From Desulfurellales bacterium (GTDB lineage: Bacteria > Campylobacterota_A > Desulfurellia > Desulfurellales > Hippeaceae), in assembly GCA_027035575.1 (NCBI GenBank), contig JALVUQ010000052.1:1-41915 (forward strand): DNA of 41,915 nt. Reading direction: 5' to 3'. Below are positions 32,785-41,840 of the stretch, piece by piece. Made by a program: the position numbers and the translations under genes. Positions within the stretch are counted from its first letter, which is position 1. Each line of letters starts with the position of its first letter. The notes under the pieces are model-generated. The model saw nothing but the letters and a program-made list of their open reading frames with translations, had not been told where the DNA came from and did not search any database.

Positions 32785-34573
32785 TGTTTTTCCTATCAAA
32801 GGCATTAATGTCGCTTTGATTGTTTATAGTCTTTACGGATAAAAATATCAAAAGATTTGTTTTGGCAGTGCTGGTTTTATTGTATTTAAACAAACCGCCT
32901 AAAATCGGAATGGAAGATAAAACAGGAACTCTTTGCTCCTTTTTCTCTTTATCATTTTCAATCAATCCGCTTATTAAGATTTTATCCCCGTCATCCAAGG
33001 CTATTTTTGTCGTCGTGCTTCTTGTCAATGTTACGGGAGCCACGGAATTGCCGACCATAACGTTTTCCGTTACTTTTTTTACGTTTAGTGTTGTATCCAG
33101 TATGATTTTTTTACCGTTTACGTGCGGCAGAATGGTCAATTTGACACCTACGTCTTTGTAGTCGTATGTATAAATCGGGTTACCGTTTGAGTCGTATTTT
33201 TGGCTTGTTAGGTAAGGCCTGTTCTCACCGACAAAGATATTTGCTTTTTGGTTGTCCAAGGTTACGATTTTCGGGTTTGAAACGATGTTTATATCGTTTT
33301 TTGTTTTTAAAGCATTAAGCAAAGCGCCGAGTGTTGCAAATTTGACACCGTTATAGCTTACAACATTACCCAAAATTCCCAAGCTGAAACCGTTTGGCAG
33401 TGGAGCAAGCTCTCCTTTTCCTATTATTGTATTTTCCAGATTTCCCAAATTACCCGTGTTTGAGTTGCCAACATACCCTACAGAACCGCTTTTTTTTGCC
33501 AGTGCCGACCATTCAACACCAAACTCCGATAGATTGGAAAGCGATGTTTCTATAATCAGGGCTTCTATATAGACCTGTTTTCTCGGTACGTCCAACCTGT
33601 GAATCAAAGAGCTCACACGGTTATAGATAGAAGGCGTTCCTATTACAATAATGGAATTTGTTGCCTCGTCATAAGAGATAGAGGTATTCTTGAAAGTCGG
33701 CGTTTTGGACAGCAGTTTGACTATAACATTGTAAACATCCTTGGCAACGGCATTTTTCAAATAAAAAACCTTTTGGGATTTCTGGGATTCCGTCTTTTTG
33801 ATAATCTCATCAACAAGCGTTTGTATATATGAAAAATCACTTTTTCTTGCGGCTATAATCAAAGAGTTGCTTGCATTTTCACTTAAAACAACGGGTGAGT
33901 AGGAACTTCCTTTTTTTCTTTTAAGCTCCACAAAGAATTTATTTAGTTCGGATGCAACCGTACTGCTTGATGCGTTTTTGATAGATATCAGTTTGGTTAT
34001 TATTTTATTCGATGAATCCATAGTTCTAAGCAGTTTTTCCACCTGTTTTATTCTGTCCTTTGTATCGGTAACAACAATAACGTTTAAGGTAGGTATTATA
34101 TCGACGCTGCCGTAGGGAGAAACGAGGTGCCTGAGAGGTATGCCGAGCCTGTCTATGCTGATATTTTTAAGGCGAATAACAACAGTCGAGAGGGTGTTTG
34201 GTGGTTTGGATATATCCGTTGTGTATTTACCGCCTATTTCTCTAACAGAGGATGAGCGTATGATTAAAATCGTGCTGCCCTCTTTAACCGGCACAAGCCT
34301 GTTTTCTTTCAATACGGAATAAAATATTTTCATCAAATCGTTGTTGCTTAATTCATTAGGAGAGTATAGGGTAACCTTTGCGGACATAGGAATACTTCTT
34401 TGAGAGTAGGTTATGCTCTGTCCTGTTTTTGCCGAAACAAATTTAATGAAATCAATTAAACTTATGTTTTCAAAACGAGCACCGGGCACATTTGAGTTGT
34501 TTTGTGCAGCAGCGCTTCCAACAATAAGAAAAGCCAAAAGTGACAACACCGTAAAAGTTTTTAAATACCTCAT
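32771..34573 (-). CDS. gspD: Type II secretion outer-membrane secretin GspD
   Basis: GspD forms the gated outer-membrane channel. The 600-residue product has a signal peptide ending near VGSAAAQ. N0-N3 periplasmic domains follow (FENISLIDFIKFVSAKTGQ starts N0), then a secretin core with VYIEALIIETSLSNLSEFGVEW and the C-terminal VPVLSSIPILGGLFKY motif. ATG 34573 has AGGGG at 6-nt spacing and is preferred over an ATG two codons upstream that abuts the ribosome site. No pilotin (GspS) gene was recognised nearby. Confidence 0.93.
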   Translation of the reverse strand: MRYLKTFTVLSLLAFLIVGSAAAQNNSNVPGARFENISLIDFIKFVSAKTGQSITYSQRSIPMSAKVTLYSPNELSNNDLMKIFYSVLKENRLVPVKEGSTILIIRSSSVREIGGKYTTDISKPPNTLSTVVIRLKNISIDRLGIPLRHLVSPYGSVDIIPTLNVIVVTDTKDRIKQVEKLLRTMDSSNKIITKLISIKNASSSTVASELNKFFVELKRKKGSSYSPVVLSENASNSLIIAARKSDFSYIQTLVDEIIKKTESQKSQKVFYLKNAVAKDVYNVIVKLLSKTPTFKNTSISYDEATNSIIVIGTPSIYNRVSSLIHRLDVPRKQVYIEALIIETSLSNLSEFGVEWSALAKKSGSVGYVGNSNTGNLGNLENTIIGKGELAPLPNGFSLGILGNVVSYNGVKFATLGALLNALKTKNDINIVSNPKIVTLDNQKANIFVGENRPYLTSQKYDSNGNPIYTYDYKDVGVKLTILPHVNGKKIILDTTLNVKKVTENVMVGNSVAPVTLTRSTTTKIALDDGDKILISGLIENDKEKKEQRVPVLSSIPILGGLFKYNKTSTAKTNLLIFLSVKTINNQSDINAFDRKNNGKD

Positions 34574-34584
34574 TTTCATCCCCT

Positions 34585-35439
34585 CTATTTTATATCCACA
34601 AAAATGGTCTTTTTTCTGCCGTTTCTTATAATATCCAGATTAACATTTGTCATACTTCCGATTTGAGAATACAGGCTCATTATTTTTTGAGGGCTTGTCG
34701 TCGCCTCACCGTTAATACTGACCACAATGTCTCCTGTTCTTAAACCGATTTTTCTTAAAACGGAGTTTGGTGCAATATAGTTGATTCTGTAGCCTATTGC
34801 TTTTTTATTTCTGAATACCGGAACAATATTTATCTGCCTAAAAAGCGTATTTATATTTCCGACACGTTTTAAAATATTTTTTGAAACGGTAATTTTTTCA
34901 ACATTTGAGGAAATATATGAAGGTTTTGAGTAGGTCACAGACAGTTTTTTCCCAAATATCGACAACTGTTTGGTCATACTCGGAAACTCGAACTTTTTGA
35001 CCTCTTTTGTTTTCTTATTTTTCAGGTAAACACCGTCTTTCTTTATTTCATCAAGAATCCAAACACCGTCGATACCTTTGTTTTTGGTAACTATTGCAAC
35101 AGGCTTAGAACTCTTCTTAAAAAGAGCCATAGGAGAACTACCAGAAACAAAACCAACCAATTTGTAACCGTTTATACTGGAAGCAACCTTAACGTTTCTT
35201 TCTATTTTATTGCTTTTTCTGCCGGTTTCTATATCAAAAACGTTCTCGGATATAATAGTTTTTTTCATATTTTCGTATTTCGGTTTGGTGTTACAGCCTG
35301 TTTTAACTGCAGCAGGGATATTTTTTACTTGCACGGGTAGTTCATAACTTATCAATCCGCTTATAAAATAGGCAAAAGCAACACCCAGTAAAGCCGATAT
35401 TACATAGGCAATATATTTTTCAACGACGTCACTTTTCAT
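34585..35439 (-). CDS. gspC: Type II secretion connector GspC with PDZ domain
   Basis: GspC links the secretin to the inner-membrane platform and takes part in substrate choice. The 284-residue protein has a short cytoplasmic tail, one membrane helix (about residues 10-30), a homology region with SINGYKLVGFVSGSSPMALFKK (about 88-109) and a C-terminal PDZ domain (APNSVLRKIGLRTGDIVVSING, about 225-246). The HR region normally contacts GspD N0. The gene lies between gspN and gspD, a position seen in deltaproteobacterial-type clusters. Confidence 0.85.
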   Translation of the reverse strand: MKSDVVEKYIAYVISALLGVAFAYFISGLISYELPVQVKNIPAAVKTGCNTKPKYENMKKTIISENVFDIETGRKSNKIERNVKVASSINGYKLVGFVSGSSPMALFKKSSKPVAIVTKNKGIDGVWILDEIKKDGVYLKNKKTKEVKKFEFPSMTKQLSIFGKKLSVTYSKPSYISSNVEKITVSKNILKRVGNINTLFRQINIVPVFRNKKAIGYRINYIAPNSVLRKIGLRTGDIVVSINGEATTSPQKIMSLYSQIGSMTNVNLDIIRNGRKKTIFVDIK

Positions 35440-35454
35440 ATACTTTTTTTACCC

Positions 35455-36045
35455 CTATATAGAGAAGTTTTCTTTCATTTTGCCTATTTTAACAACACCC
35501 ATAAGCCTCAACACACCGGATTTTATGAATCCTTTGGCGTCCAGCTCAAAATCGCCTTTTATCTCAAGTTTATTTATGTCGATACGATTTTTTTTAAATG
35601 CAATATCAAGGTAAAGCTCGTCGGAACCGTTAAATCCTTTCAAAAACGATGCCACAGTATTATCCAAAAATTCGCTTAGCATATTTGTCTTAAACGTTCC
35701 GCTAATAAAATATCTGTCTTTATTTTTGCTAATGTCAAAAGCGGCGTTTTCATCGGCAATTTGAACCGTTATGCGTGCAAGTTTTGAGTTTAATAAAAAC
35801 CCCATAGGATAAAATTTTATTTTTAACTTATTAATATTAGCCGTCTTGTTCGGTAAAACAAGCTTTATACCGTCCAAATAAAGATTTAAAAGATTGGCTT
35901 TTTTAATGTTATATGCGAGTGTAACCTTATTTTGTAGAGCAAGTTTATCTATTGCCGTTTTGTATATTTTTTGATAAGGCAGAAAAACTATTAGAAAAAT
36001 CACAAAAAACAGAAGGAAAATTATTAGATTTGTGACTTTTTTCAT
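35455..36045 (-). CDS. gspN: Type II secretion protein GspN (AsmA-like)
   Basis: The 196-residue protein has one N-terminal membrane helix (LIIFLLFFVIFLIVFLPY) and then a beta-rich periplasmic domain with repeated amphipathic strands, the usual GspN layout. GspN is absent from many T2SS clusters and its role is poorly defined. It overlaps gspM by an ATGA junction. Assignment rests on position and general pattern more than on strict motifs. Confidence 0.7.
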   Translation of the reverse strand: MKKVTNLIIFLLFFVIFLIVFLPYQKIYKTAIDKLALQNKVTLAYNIKKANLLNLYLDGIKLVLPNKTANINKLKIKFYPMGFLLNSKLARITVQIADENAAFDISKNKDRYFISGTFKTNMLSEFLDNTVASFLKGFNGSDELYLDIAFKKNRIDINKLEIKGDFELDAKGFIKSGVLRLMGVVKIGKMKENFSI

Positions 36046-36500
36046 AGTTTTTTCCTTAACACCATACTTAAATCAACGAGGTTTGAATTTGAAAAATCCC
36101 TTTTAAGTGTAAATTTTACAATTTCAATATTGCCGTAATTTTCAACGGTTTTAAAAATTCCGATAAGTTGAGGCAGATTTAAGCCTACGATTCTTATTCG
36201 TGCACCGTTATCCACACCGCTTGAATTAACGGAGACTATTTTCGTTTTTATGCCGTTTAATGTCTCAAGACGTTGAACAAAAAGCAGTATATTGGAGTTG
36301 AATTTGTGTTTTGAGGAGTTGTTATGTTTGATTTTACCGTATAAAGCCAGAGCTTTTTCATACTCGGCTTTTTTATAGGATATTTTGGAGTTAATAGATT
36401 TTATGCTTGAGTTAAGTACAACAAGCATAATAAAAACCACAAAAACGGTTATGCCTACGGCAAAAATCAGAGCGTCTTTTTCTTTTGCTTCTATCCTCAT
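36042..36500 (-). CDS. gspM: Type II secretion platform protein GspM
   Basis: The 152-residue protein has a short cytoplasmic N-terminus, one membrane helix (about residues 11-30), a coiled-coil stretch (SSIKSINSKISYKKAEYEKA) and a ferredoxin-like periplasmic domain. This matches GspM/PilO. It pairs with GspL, whose gene ends one base before this one starts. Sequence similarity within the family is low, so gene order contributes to the call. Confidence 0.75.
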   Translation of the reverse strand: MRIEAKEKDALIFAVGITVFVVFIMLVVLNSSIKSINSKISYKKAEYEKALALYGKIKHNNSSKHKFNSNILLFVQRLETLNGIKTKIVSVNSSGVDNGARIRIVGLNLPQLIGIFKTVENYGNIEIVKFTLKRDFSNSNLVDLSMVLRKKL

Positions 36501-36501
36501 A

Positions 36502-37560
36502 TCACTCCACCGCCGAATATGTTAATGTAAACAGCAGTTTGCCGTTTTTGGAGGAACTGCTTTGTATTGTAAACTTTTTAGCAAGAAGGTTGTTGAGATT
36601 TTGAGCATATTTAACAAGAGATGCGTAGTTATCTATCTTGCCCCTTATCTTTATCCCGTTTCTGTCAAAAGAAAGGTAGTCTATCTTCACTTGACCACCG
36701 TCTTTGGATTTGCTGAGTGCATAGATAAGCTTCAAAGGGGAAATACCACCTGAGCTTGCCGAAGAAGATTCTGCTTTGTATAACAATACTCCGTAAGGGT
36801 CTGAGTAGTGCTTATTCCCAAGGGCTTTTTTGTACAAAACATCGATTTTTTTGTTTATGAGTTTCAGCTCGCTGCTGTAAGATGAATACCTTAAAATTCC
36901 TCCTGCAATAAATACGAGCAATGCTGCAGCAAGCAAAACAAACCGTGAAATTTTCCAACTTTCAAAACCTGTTTTTGAGCCCTTGCTTACCGGCAAATGA
37001 GTCTTATGTACCGACTTTGAAGCAGCCAATGAGTTTATATTGTTGATGGTCTCCTGCTTTGAATATTTGATTTTCTCAAATTTTTTGCTGTTTTCAATTC
37101 TTTCTTCAATCAGGCACTCGTCTCCGAGAGTGTAGTGCTTCAAGCCTGAATTATCATAAATTGCACATACGCTTTCGCCTTCGTATATGAAGCTCTTTTT
37201 TGAATTGATATGTAAATAAACGGCAAAAGGTGTGGTTATTACATCGGCTTTTTCAATAATATGTGCAAACTCTTCGGGTATTTTATCAGAAAAAAAGAAA
37301 TAGCCTATAAGCGGAAGAAAATCTGGTACATACCCGACAAAACCGTTATTTATAGGGAAGGTGCTTTTGGCGTAAGCCTCAATTGTTAAATAAGCCCTTC
37401 TTTTAGATACTATTTCACTTTGAAAAAAGAAAAAATACTCATCAGGAAGCAGGGCGTATATGTAACATTTGTCTAAATCGGAACAATCCGTTCTTTTGCC
37501 GTCTCTATCATAAAACTCAACACCGTCTTTATTTAAAAAGGCGATAACCTCTTTATTCAT
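36502..37560 (-). CDS. gspL: Type II secretion platform protein GspL
   Basis: The 352-residue protein has a cytoplasmic actin-like domain that recruits GspE (about residues 1-190), one membrane helix (FVLLAAALLVFIAGGIL, about 204-220) and a periplasmic ferredoxin-like domain. ATG 37560 lies in an ATGAATAA overlap with the gspK stop, and an AAAGGG ribosome site precedes it; an in-frame start 6 codons upstream is possible. The cytoplasmic domain is shorter than in enterobacterial GspL. Confidence 0.8.
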   Translation of the reverse strand: MNKEVIAFLNKDGVEFYDRDGKRTDCSDLDKCYIYALLPDEYFFFFQSEIVSKRRAYLTIEAYAKSTFPINNGFVGYVPDFLPLIGYFFFSDKIPEEFAHIIEKADVITTPFAVYLHINSKKSFIYEGESVCAIYDNSGLKHYTLGDECLIEERIENSKKFEKIKYSKQETINNINSLAASKSVHKTHLPVSKGSKTGFESWKISRFVLLAAALLVFIAGGILRYSSYSSELKLINKKIDVLYKKALGNKHYSDPYGVLLYKAESSSASSGGISPLKLIYALSKSKDGGQVKIDYLSFDRNGIKIRGKIDNYASLVKYAQNLNNLLAKKFTIQSSSSKNGKLLFTLTYSAVE

Positions 37561-38446
37561 AAAACCCTTTGCCCTCAAAATACTTAACCAACCCGGATTT
37601 TTTAGAAGCTCTCGATATCAGTGCGGTTGCATAACTATTTATATTGTTAATGACAACATTTATTCTAACGGCAAACAGATTGCTTGTTACGGTTATAAAA
37701 GGTTGAATTTTTAAATAATCTTTATCGCTTATGCAGCCGACCTTTCTGATTTGAGTTATATTCTCAAACGGCTTTTTTTCTCTGTATTTAATTATATCCT
37801 CCGCACAGTCGGCAATTTCAGGCAAATACGCCTCTATTACCTTTTTTGATGCGAAATTTATGTTAATTTTACCAGAAGTGTCCTCTACTGTAAAGAAATT
37901 GTGAAATCTGTCGGAAAACGTACTTAATCCGTAAACAAAATCAATCTCTTTTAAAGAAAAAAAGTCGCCTTTGACGGGTTGATAGCCAAATTCATAATCT
38001 CCGTAGCTTTTATCGCCTTTCATCCACAAAAGAAGCCTTTTGAAGTACTCAGGCACATCTACATTGGCGTCTTTAAAGATAGTGCTTACGGCAATTTGAG
38101 TTCTTGTGACGAGCTTAGAATTTTTGTTTTTAATGTTGTTGATGTCGATTTTGGCGTTTAAAGGAATAATTTTCATAGAAACAATCGTGGATTCGTTTAC
38201 TCTGAAAGGCGGAAGGTCTGCCCAATCGTCATTTATCGAATCGTATTTATTGTTATCGTTATCGAGCAGCTTCACAGCAACCTTTATAGCCGAGTGTATA
38301 TAAAAAGCGGATTGGTTGCTTACATAGAGTTGTTGAGAGTAATCGTAGTCTTTGGATGCCCATTGTTCTATACTTAGAACTCCGCCCACAACTACAGACA
38401 TTATCAAAAGAACCATTATGAGAACGGCACCCCTTTTTTTTATCAC
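37553..38446 (-). CDS. gspK: Type II secretion minor pseudopilin GspK
   Basis: GspK caps the pseudopilus tip. The 297-residue protein starts with a prepilin-like helix (KKRGAVLIMVLLIMSVVV) that lacks the Glu5 found in other pseudopilins, a normal feature of GspK. The large globular domain contains KININFASKKVIEAYLPE, the helix-hairpin-helix-like region of the family. The start is GTG 38446 in a GTGA overlap with the gspJ stop, with AGGGGA upstream. It should form the tip complex with GspI and GspJ. Confidence 0.88.
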   Translation of the reverse strand: MIKKRGAVLIMVLLIMSVVVGGVLSIEQWASKDYDYSQQLYVSNQSAFYIHSAIKVAVKLLDNDNNKYDSINDDWADLPPFRVNESTIVSMKIIPLNAKIDINNIKNKNSKLVTRTQIAVSTIFKDANVDVPEYFKRLLLWMKGDKSYGDYEFGYQPVKGDFFSLKEIDFVYGLSTFSDRFHNFFTVEDTSGKININFASKKVIEAYLPEIADCAEDIIKYREKKPFENITQIRKVGCISDKDYLKIQPFITVTSNLFAVRINVVINNINSYATALISRASKKSGLVKYFEGKGFYE

Positions 38447-38970
38447 ATCATTCCCCTGATAGTAAAAACATACTCTTTTGAGTTATTTGCGAATAGATAT
38501 ATGCGAATTATATTTGAAACCGAATCAACCCAATCACCTTTTGAATAAAACTTAAAGTCAATTTTCTTAAACATATCGGTTAAGTACATACTCATATCCA
38601 CATCTGCCGATTCATTTGTCTCCTCCCTGACAAGATACCGTTTGCTGCCTTTGGTCTTTATATAATAAGAAACAGTAACGGGGACGCTTCCGGCAAATTT
38701 TAGAGAGTCGGTCGTTTTGAATGTAAGTTTTTTTACGCCGAAGGCATTGCTGACGCTAAAACTGCCGATTTTGCATCGTATATCCCTATCCATAAGTGAT
38801 ATTGTTTTTGAAACAATTTGAGCGGATGAGCTATGCTTGAGCGCGTAACTCCTTGTGTCTATAACGTTTTTAAATATGTCAAACAGACCGACTATAATAA
38901 TGCTGCTGATAGCGACAGCAACAAGTATCTCAAGAAGTGTAAAGCCTTTTTTCTTAGTAATAAAAAACAT
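38443..38970 (-). CDS. gspJ: Type II secretion minor pseudopilin GspJ
   Basis: The roughly 175-residue protein has the prepilin peptidase site KKKG|FTLLE followed by a hydrophobic helix. The start is ATG 38970; an in-frame GTG at 38988 is the alternative. It overlaps gspI by 17 bases. The order H-I-J-K and the length support GspJ. Its globular domain ends in an alternating strand pattern (VFTIRG). Confidence 0.85.
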   Translation of the reverse strand: MFFITKKKGFTLLEILVAVAISSIIIVGLFDIFKNVIDTRSYALKHSSSAQIVSKTISLMDRDIRCKIGSFSVSNAFGVKKLTFKTTDSLKFAGSVPVTVSYYIKTKGSKRYLVREETNESADVDMSMYLTDMFKKIDFKFYSKGDWVDSVSNIIRIYLFANNSKEYVFTIRGMM

Positions 38971-39286
38971 ACTCAATCTTTGTAGCACCTTTTTTAAAAA
39001 CCCAGTTTACTCGTACAATATTGTGAAATCCAAGAGGGATTTTATCAACTTTATAAGAATCAATACCGCCGGATTCTATTTCCTTAAAGCCTACGGTTGC
39101 ATCAGGCGGATAATCCCAATTTAAATATATAAATCCCGTTGAAGCCAAAACCAGGTTAAACCTGTTTCTTGCATAATTTTCCATAAAAAGAGATTGATTT
39201 AAAAGGGTATATGCCCCGACAGAAACAATGGCAAAAACAACAAGAGCTATCAAGACCTCAAGCAGACTGAAGCCTTTTTTATTCAA
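38954..39286 (-). CDS. gspI: Type II secretion minor pseudopilin GspI
   Basis: The roughly 110-residue protein has the processing site NKKG|FSLLE and a membrane helix LIALVVFAIVSVGAYTLL. I favour TTG 39286, which has GAGG 7 nt upstream and forms a TTGAATAA overlap with the gspH stop; a TTG two codons earlier (39292) has only 1-nt spacing. No ATG is available in this part of the frame. The small size fits GspI. Confidence 0.82.
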   Translation of the reverse strand: MNKKGFSLLEVLIALVVFAIVSVGAYTLLNQSLFMENYARNRFNLVLASTGFIYLNWDYPPDATVGFKEIESGGIDSYKVDKIPLGFHNIVRVNWVFKKGATKIEYVFYY

Positions 39287-39683
39287 TTTCAAACCTCAAT
39301 AAAAGCGGCTGTGAAACAATTTTTTTATCACCGAAAAGGGTTAGAGAAACTTTATCCATAATGCCTGTCGGATAAACAAAAAATATATACTTTTCTCTGT
39401 CTTGATAGTGTGAATTTACTTTAACATCAAAAACGTCTTTTGAAATATAAAACAGCTTTTTATCAAAATGAATGTTGTTTGAGCCTTTTAATCCCCAAAT
39501 TACTTGAGGCAAACCGCTGTTTTTTGCTTTTTTATATGCAAGTTGAACAATGGAATTCAGCTTATCCAAATCTAAGTTTTTTTGTGATTTAAAAATATTA
39601 ACGCTAACGGGCGTTAAATAGAAAAAAACAATCGACAGAATTGCCAAAGCTATTAACAACTCGACCAGCACGAAGCCTCTCAA
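39279..39683 (-). CDS. gspH: Type II secretion minor pseudopilin GspH
   Basis: The protein begins with a very short leader and the prepilin site RG|FVLVE, then a hydrophobic helix. It has about 134 residues from TTG 39683. This start has GGGAG at 5-nt spacing and overlaps the gspG stop as TTGA; an upstream in-frame TTG at 39695 overlaps the ribosome site and is unlikely. The position directly after gspG is that of GspH. The body of the protein has no further diagnostic motif. Confidence 0.78.
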   Translation of the reverse strand: MRGFVLVELLIALAILSIVFFYLTPVSVNIFKSQKNLDLDKLNSIVQLAYKKAKNSGLPQVIWGLKGSNNIHFDKKLFYISKDVFDVKVNSHYQDREKYIFFVYPTGIMDKVSLTLFGDKKIVSQPLLLRFEIE

Positions 39684-40108
39684 TGTATCTCCCAACTTTT
39701 TATGTCCGCATTAACACCGCTTCCGCCCTCTTTACCGTCTGCTCCAAGAGATATGATTTCATAAGGTCTTGAATTGTCTCCCGGAGAGCGGTAAATATAG
39801 GGATTGCCCCACGGGTCTTTCGGAACGCTGTTTGAGTCCAAATATCCCCCTTCCTTGTAGTGTTTGGGTATGGGCGGTATTGACGGCTTTTGGATAAGCG
39901 CCTTTAAACCCTGCATAGTTGTGGGATAGACACCGTTATCCATCTTATACATCTTCAAGGCGGTTTCTATTGCCATTATGTCGTTTTTAGCCTTTGCAAC
40001 CCTTGCCTCGTCAGGTTTTTGCATAATCTTAGGTACAAGAAATGTAGCTAAGATTCCTAGTATAACGATAACTATCAACAGCTCTATTAATGTAAAACCT
40101 TTTTTCAT
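39680..40108 (-). CDS. gspG: Type II secretion major pseudopilin GspG
   Basis: GspG builds the pseudopilus shaft. The 142-residue protein has [10 protein letters not shown] with Glu5, then the conserved [14 protein letters not shown] and [13 protein letters not shown] segments, [14 protein letters not shown], and the calcium-loop region [10 protein letters not shown] near the C-terminus. It is preceded by an AGGGG ribosome site and follows the C11 protease gene by only 17 nt. This makes it the first gsp gene of the operon, but not the first gene. Confidence 0.95.
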   Translation of the reverse strand: MKKGFTLIELLIVIVILGILATFLVPKIMQKPDEARVAKAKNDIMAIETALKMYKMDNGVYPTTMQGLKALIQKPSIPPIPKHYKEGGYLDSNSVPKDPWGNPYIYRSPGDNSRPYEIISLGADGKEGGSGVNADIKSWEIH

Positions 40109-40125
40109 TTCTCACACCCCTTGTT

Positions 40126-41691
40126 TTAGTTATTTGAAACGTTATCGAGAAGCTCATCCCATTTTGTTGTTTTTGCAAAATTCAGTTGTTCATAATAATA
40201 ACTCTGCTCACCGTAAATAGTCGGATTGCAAAACCATATTGTCAAACCGTAAACTTTACCTGCATCGTACCCGTTATATCCGTTTGCTATGACGGTTTGG
40301 CTCAAATTGTCGAATACGCTTTGAGCGGCACCTTTTATATCGGATGTCATATTGTCATTTGCAGCAAGTGCGCTGCATAAATTACCCAAATCGGCATAGC
40401 TGTAATCAGAACTGCTAACACTAAATCTTTGCAGGAGAGTTTCACTGTCGGCGTAATTTTTAATCGTAGATGAAACAGAAGAGTTATCCCAGTTGTTCAA
40501 TATGCTTATTGCCAATTCGTCTATGCTTTTTGCCAAGCTGCTTATTTTTGATAAGTCAATTGCGGATTGCGTAGTAGGTTGAGAATAGTTTGAGTAGTAG
40601 TTTGCGTAATATTCAACTATCTTTGCTGCTATTGATTGCGAGCCCGAGTTTGGATAGTTTTCAATATAGGCAATAATATCATCATACGGCCATCCGTCAG
40701 CCGGTTCTGAATTTTCAGAAGATACAAATATATCAGCACAATCTTTTATTTCATAAGCTACCTCAACCATATTCATCAAACAGGCATCTATACCTAAAAT
40801 ATCTATTTTTTTACTCAAGATGCTTGAAATATTATCCATAGCAGAGGCAAAAGCAGGTACTGACATAATGTCATTATTTGTTTCATCCTGCAGCAAGTCC
40901 CTGCTCAAACTTTTCGGGTTTATAGATTCAAAGCCCAAGCCGTGATCCCAAATTACAATGACATAATTCTCAGCCGGAAAGTCATTTTTAACCCATTTTC
41001 CAAAGTCCACCAATGTTGATGCTTGAGCCATATCAAGCTCGCCAAGATTTTGAAGTTTTTCCTTTTCAAACCGCTTAATAAAATATCTTCCTGCCGAGCT
41101 GTATAATCCGTCTTGTTCAACAATAACGTTGACATCTTTATTGGAGCCAACGTTTTCCATTTGCGCTATGTTTAACCCGGCTATGCTGTTTAATGAGTTG
41201 TCCGCATCCATATAAACGGCAAACGTCCACAGCTTCTTTAAAATTATCGGGGAACTTGCAGCAGCCCAAGAGCTATCGGAGTTTGTTGATGCTTTAACGA
41301 TAATATAGTATTTTCCACCGTAATAGTTCATTATGTTTTGATATTCCTGAGTTTGATTATCCAATACCACTTCAACAGAGCCTCTCGAATTATCCACATA
41401 TGCCTGATAAAACTCATAGTCATCAGACGATAAGCTCGCATCTCTCGATAAAAACAGACCTATTTGATATTGAGGGGATTGAGTGCTGACATCAAAATTT
41501 ATTGTTATATTAGACGGTGGATTGGTTTCCGAGATTGTGTTGTTATCTAAAGAACCGTTAATCACAAAGTTTATAGACCTGTCGCTTATTGATATACCGT
41601 AGCTGCTTGAGCTTCCCGAACCTCCGCCGCCGCAAGAACTTAAAGTTAGAACCAAAGCTATTGAGAGAGTGTATAATAGAGTTTTTCTCAC
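40126..41691 (-). CDS. Clostripain-family (peptidase C11) surface lipoprotein
   Basis: The 521-residue protein starts at GTG 41691 after a G-rich ribosome site. A lipoprotein signal ends at LSSC (Cys20), followed by a Gly/Ser linker with no Asp at +2, so outer-membrane sorting is expected. Residues about 35-150 form a beta-rich domain. The rest matches peptidase C11: the FAVYMDADNSL opening, catalytic His250 in WDHGLGF and catalytic Cys304 in GIDACLMNMVEVAYE. Clostripain-type enzymes cut after Arg or Lys. The gene is 17 nt upstream of gspG on the same strand and appears to lead the T2SS operon, so it is a likely client of that system. Confidence 0.88.
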   Translation of the reverse strand: MRKTLLYTLSIALVLTLSSCGGGGSGSSSSYGISISDRSINFVINGSLDNNTISETNPPSNITINFDVSTQSPQYQIGLFLSRDASLSSDDYEFYQAYVDNSRGSVEVVLDNQTQEYQNIMNYYGGKYYIIVKASTNSDSSWAAASSPIILKKLWTFAVYMDADNSLNSIAGLNIAQMENVGSNKDVNVIVEQDGLYSSAGRYFIKRFEKEKLQNLGELDMAQASTLVDFGKWVKNDFPAENYVIVIWDHGLGFESINPKSLSRDLLQDETNNDIMSVPAFASAMDNISSILSKKIDILGIDACLMNMVEVAYEIKDCADIFVSSENSEPADGWPYDDIIAYIENYPNSGSQSIAAKIVEYYANYYSNYSQPTTQSAIDLSKISSLAKSIDELAISILNNWDNSSVSSTIKNYADSETLLQRFSVSSSDYSYADLGNLCSALAANDNMTSDIKGAAQSVFDNLSQTVIANGYNGYDAGKVYGLTIWFCNPTIYGEQSYYYEQLNFAKTTKWDELLDNVSNN

Positions 41692-41719
41692 TTCTACCCC
41701 TTTTTAAAAAATTCATAGT

Positions 41720-41748
41720 ATCCTACATTCAAAAATTAAAAAAATCAA
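41720..41748 (-). promoter_or_regulatory. Candidate promoter of the protease-T2SS operon
   Basis: On the minus strand TTGATT (41748-41743) and TAGGAT (41725-41720) are 17 nt apart, about 30 nt upstream of the GTG start. Each hexamer matches consensus at 4 of 6 positions, so this is tentative. Confidence 0.4.
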
Positions 41749-41798
41749 CGACAAATTAACACATAAATTTTGACACAGCTTACACAAATCAAATATTC

Positions 41799-41826
41799 TT
41801 GACAAAATTCAAATCTTTCTTAGAAT
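41799..41826 (+). promoter_or_regulatory. Sigma-70-type promoter of the tRNA gene
   Basis: A perfect TTGACA (41799-41804) and TAGAAT (41821-41826) are spaced by 16 nt, and the -10 ends 14 nt before the tRNA. A weaker TTGACA/TATTCT pair lies further upstream (41770-41799). Confidence 0.8.
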
Positions 41827-41840
41827 GCTTTCTGCAGTGC

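Noticed and set aside
39680-40108. The pseudopilin cluster as a type IV pilus operon
   Set aside because: A GspG with the calcium-loop region, GspC with PDZ, GspK without Glu5 and GspL/M/N point to type II secretion; no pilin, PilT or PilQ-specific genes are present.
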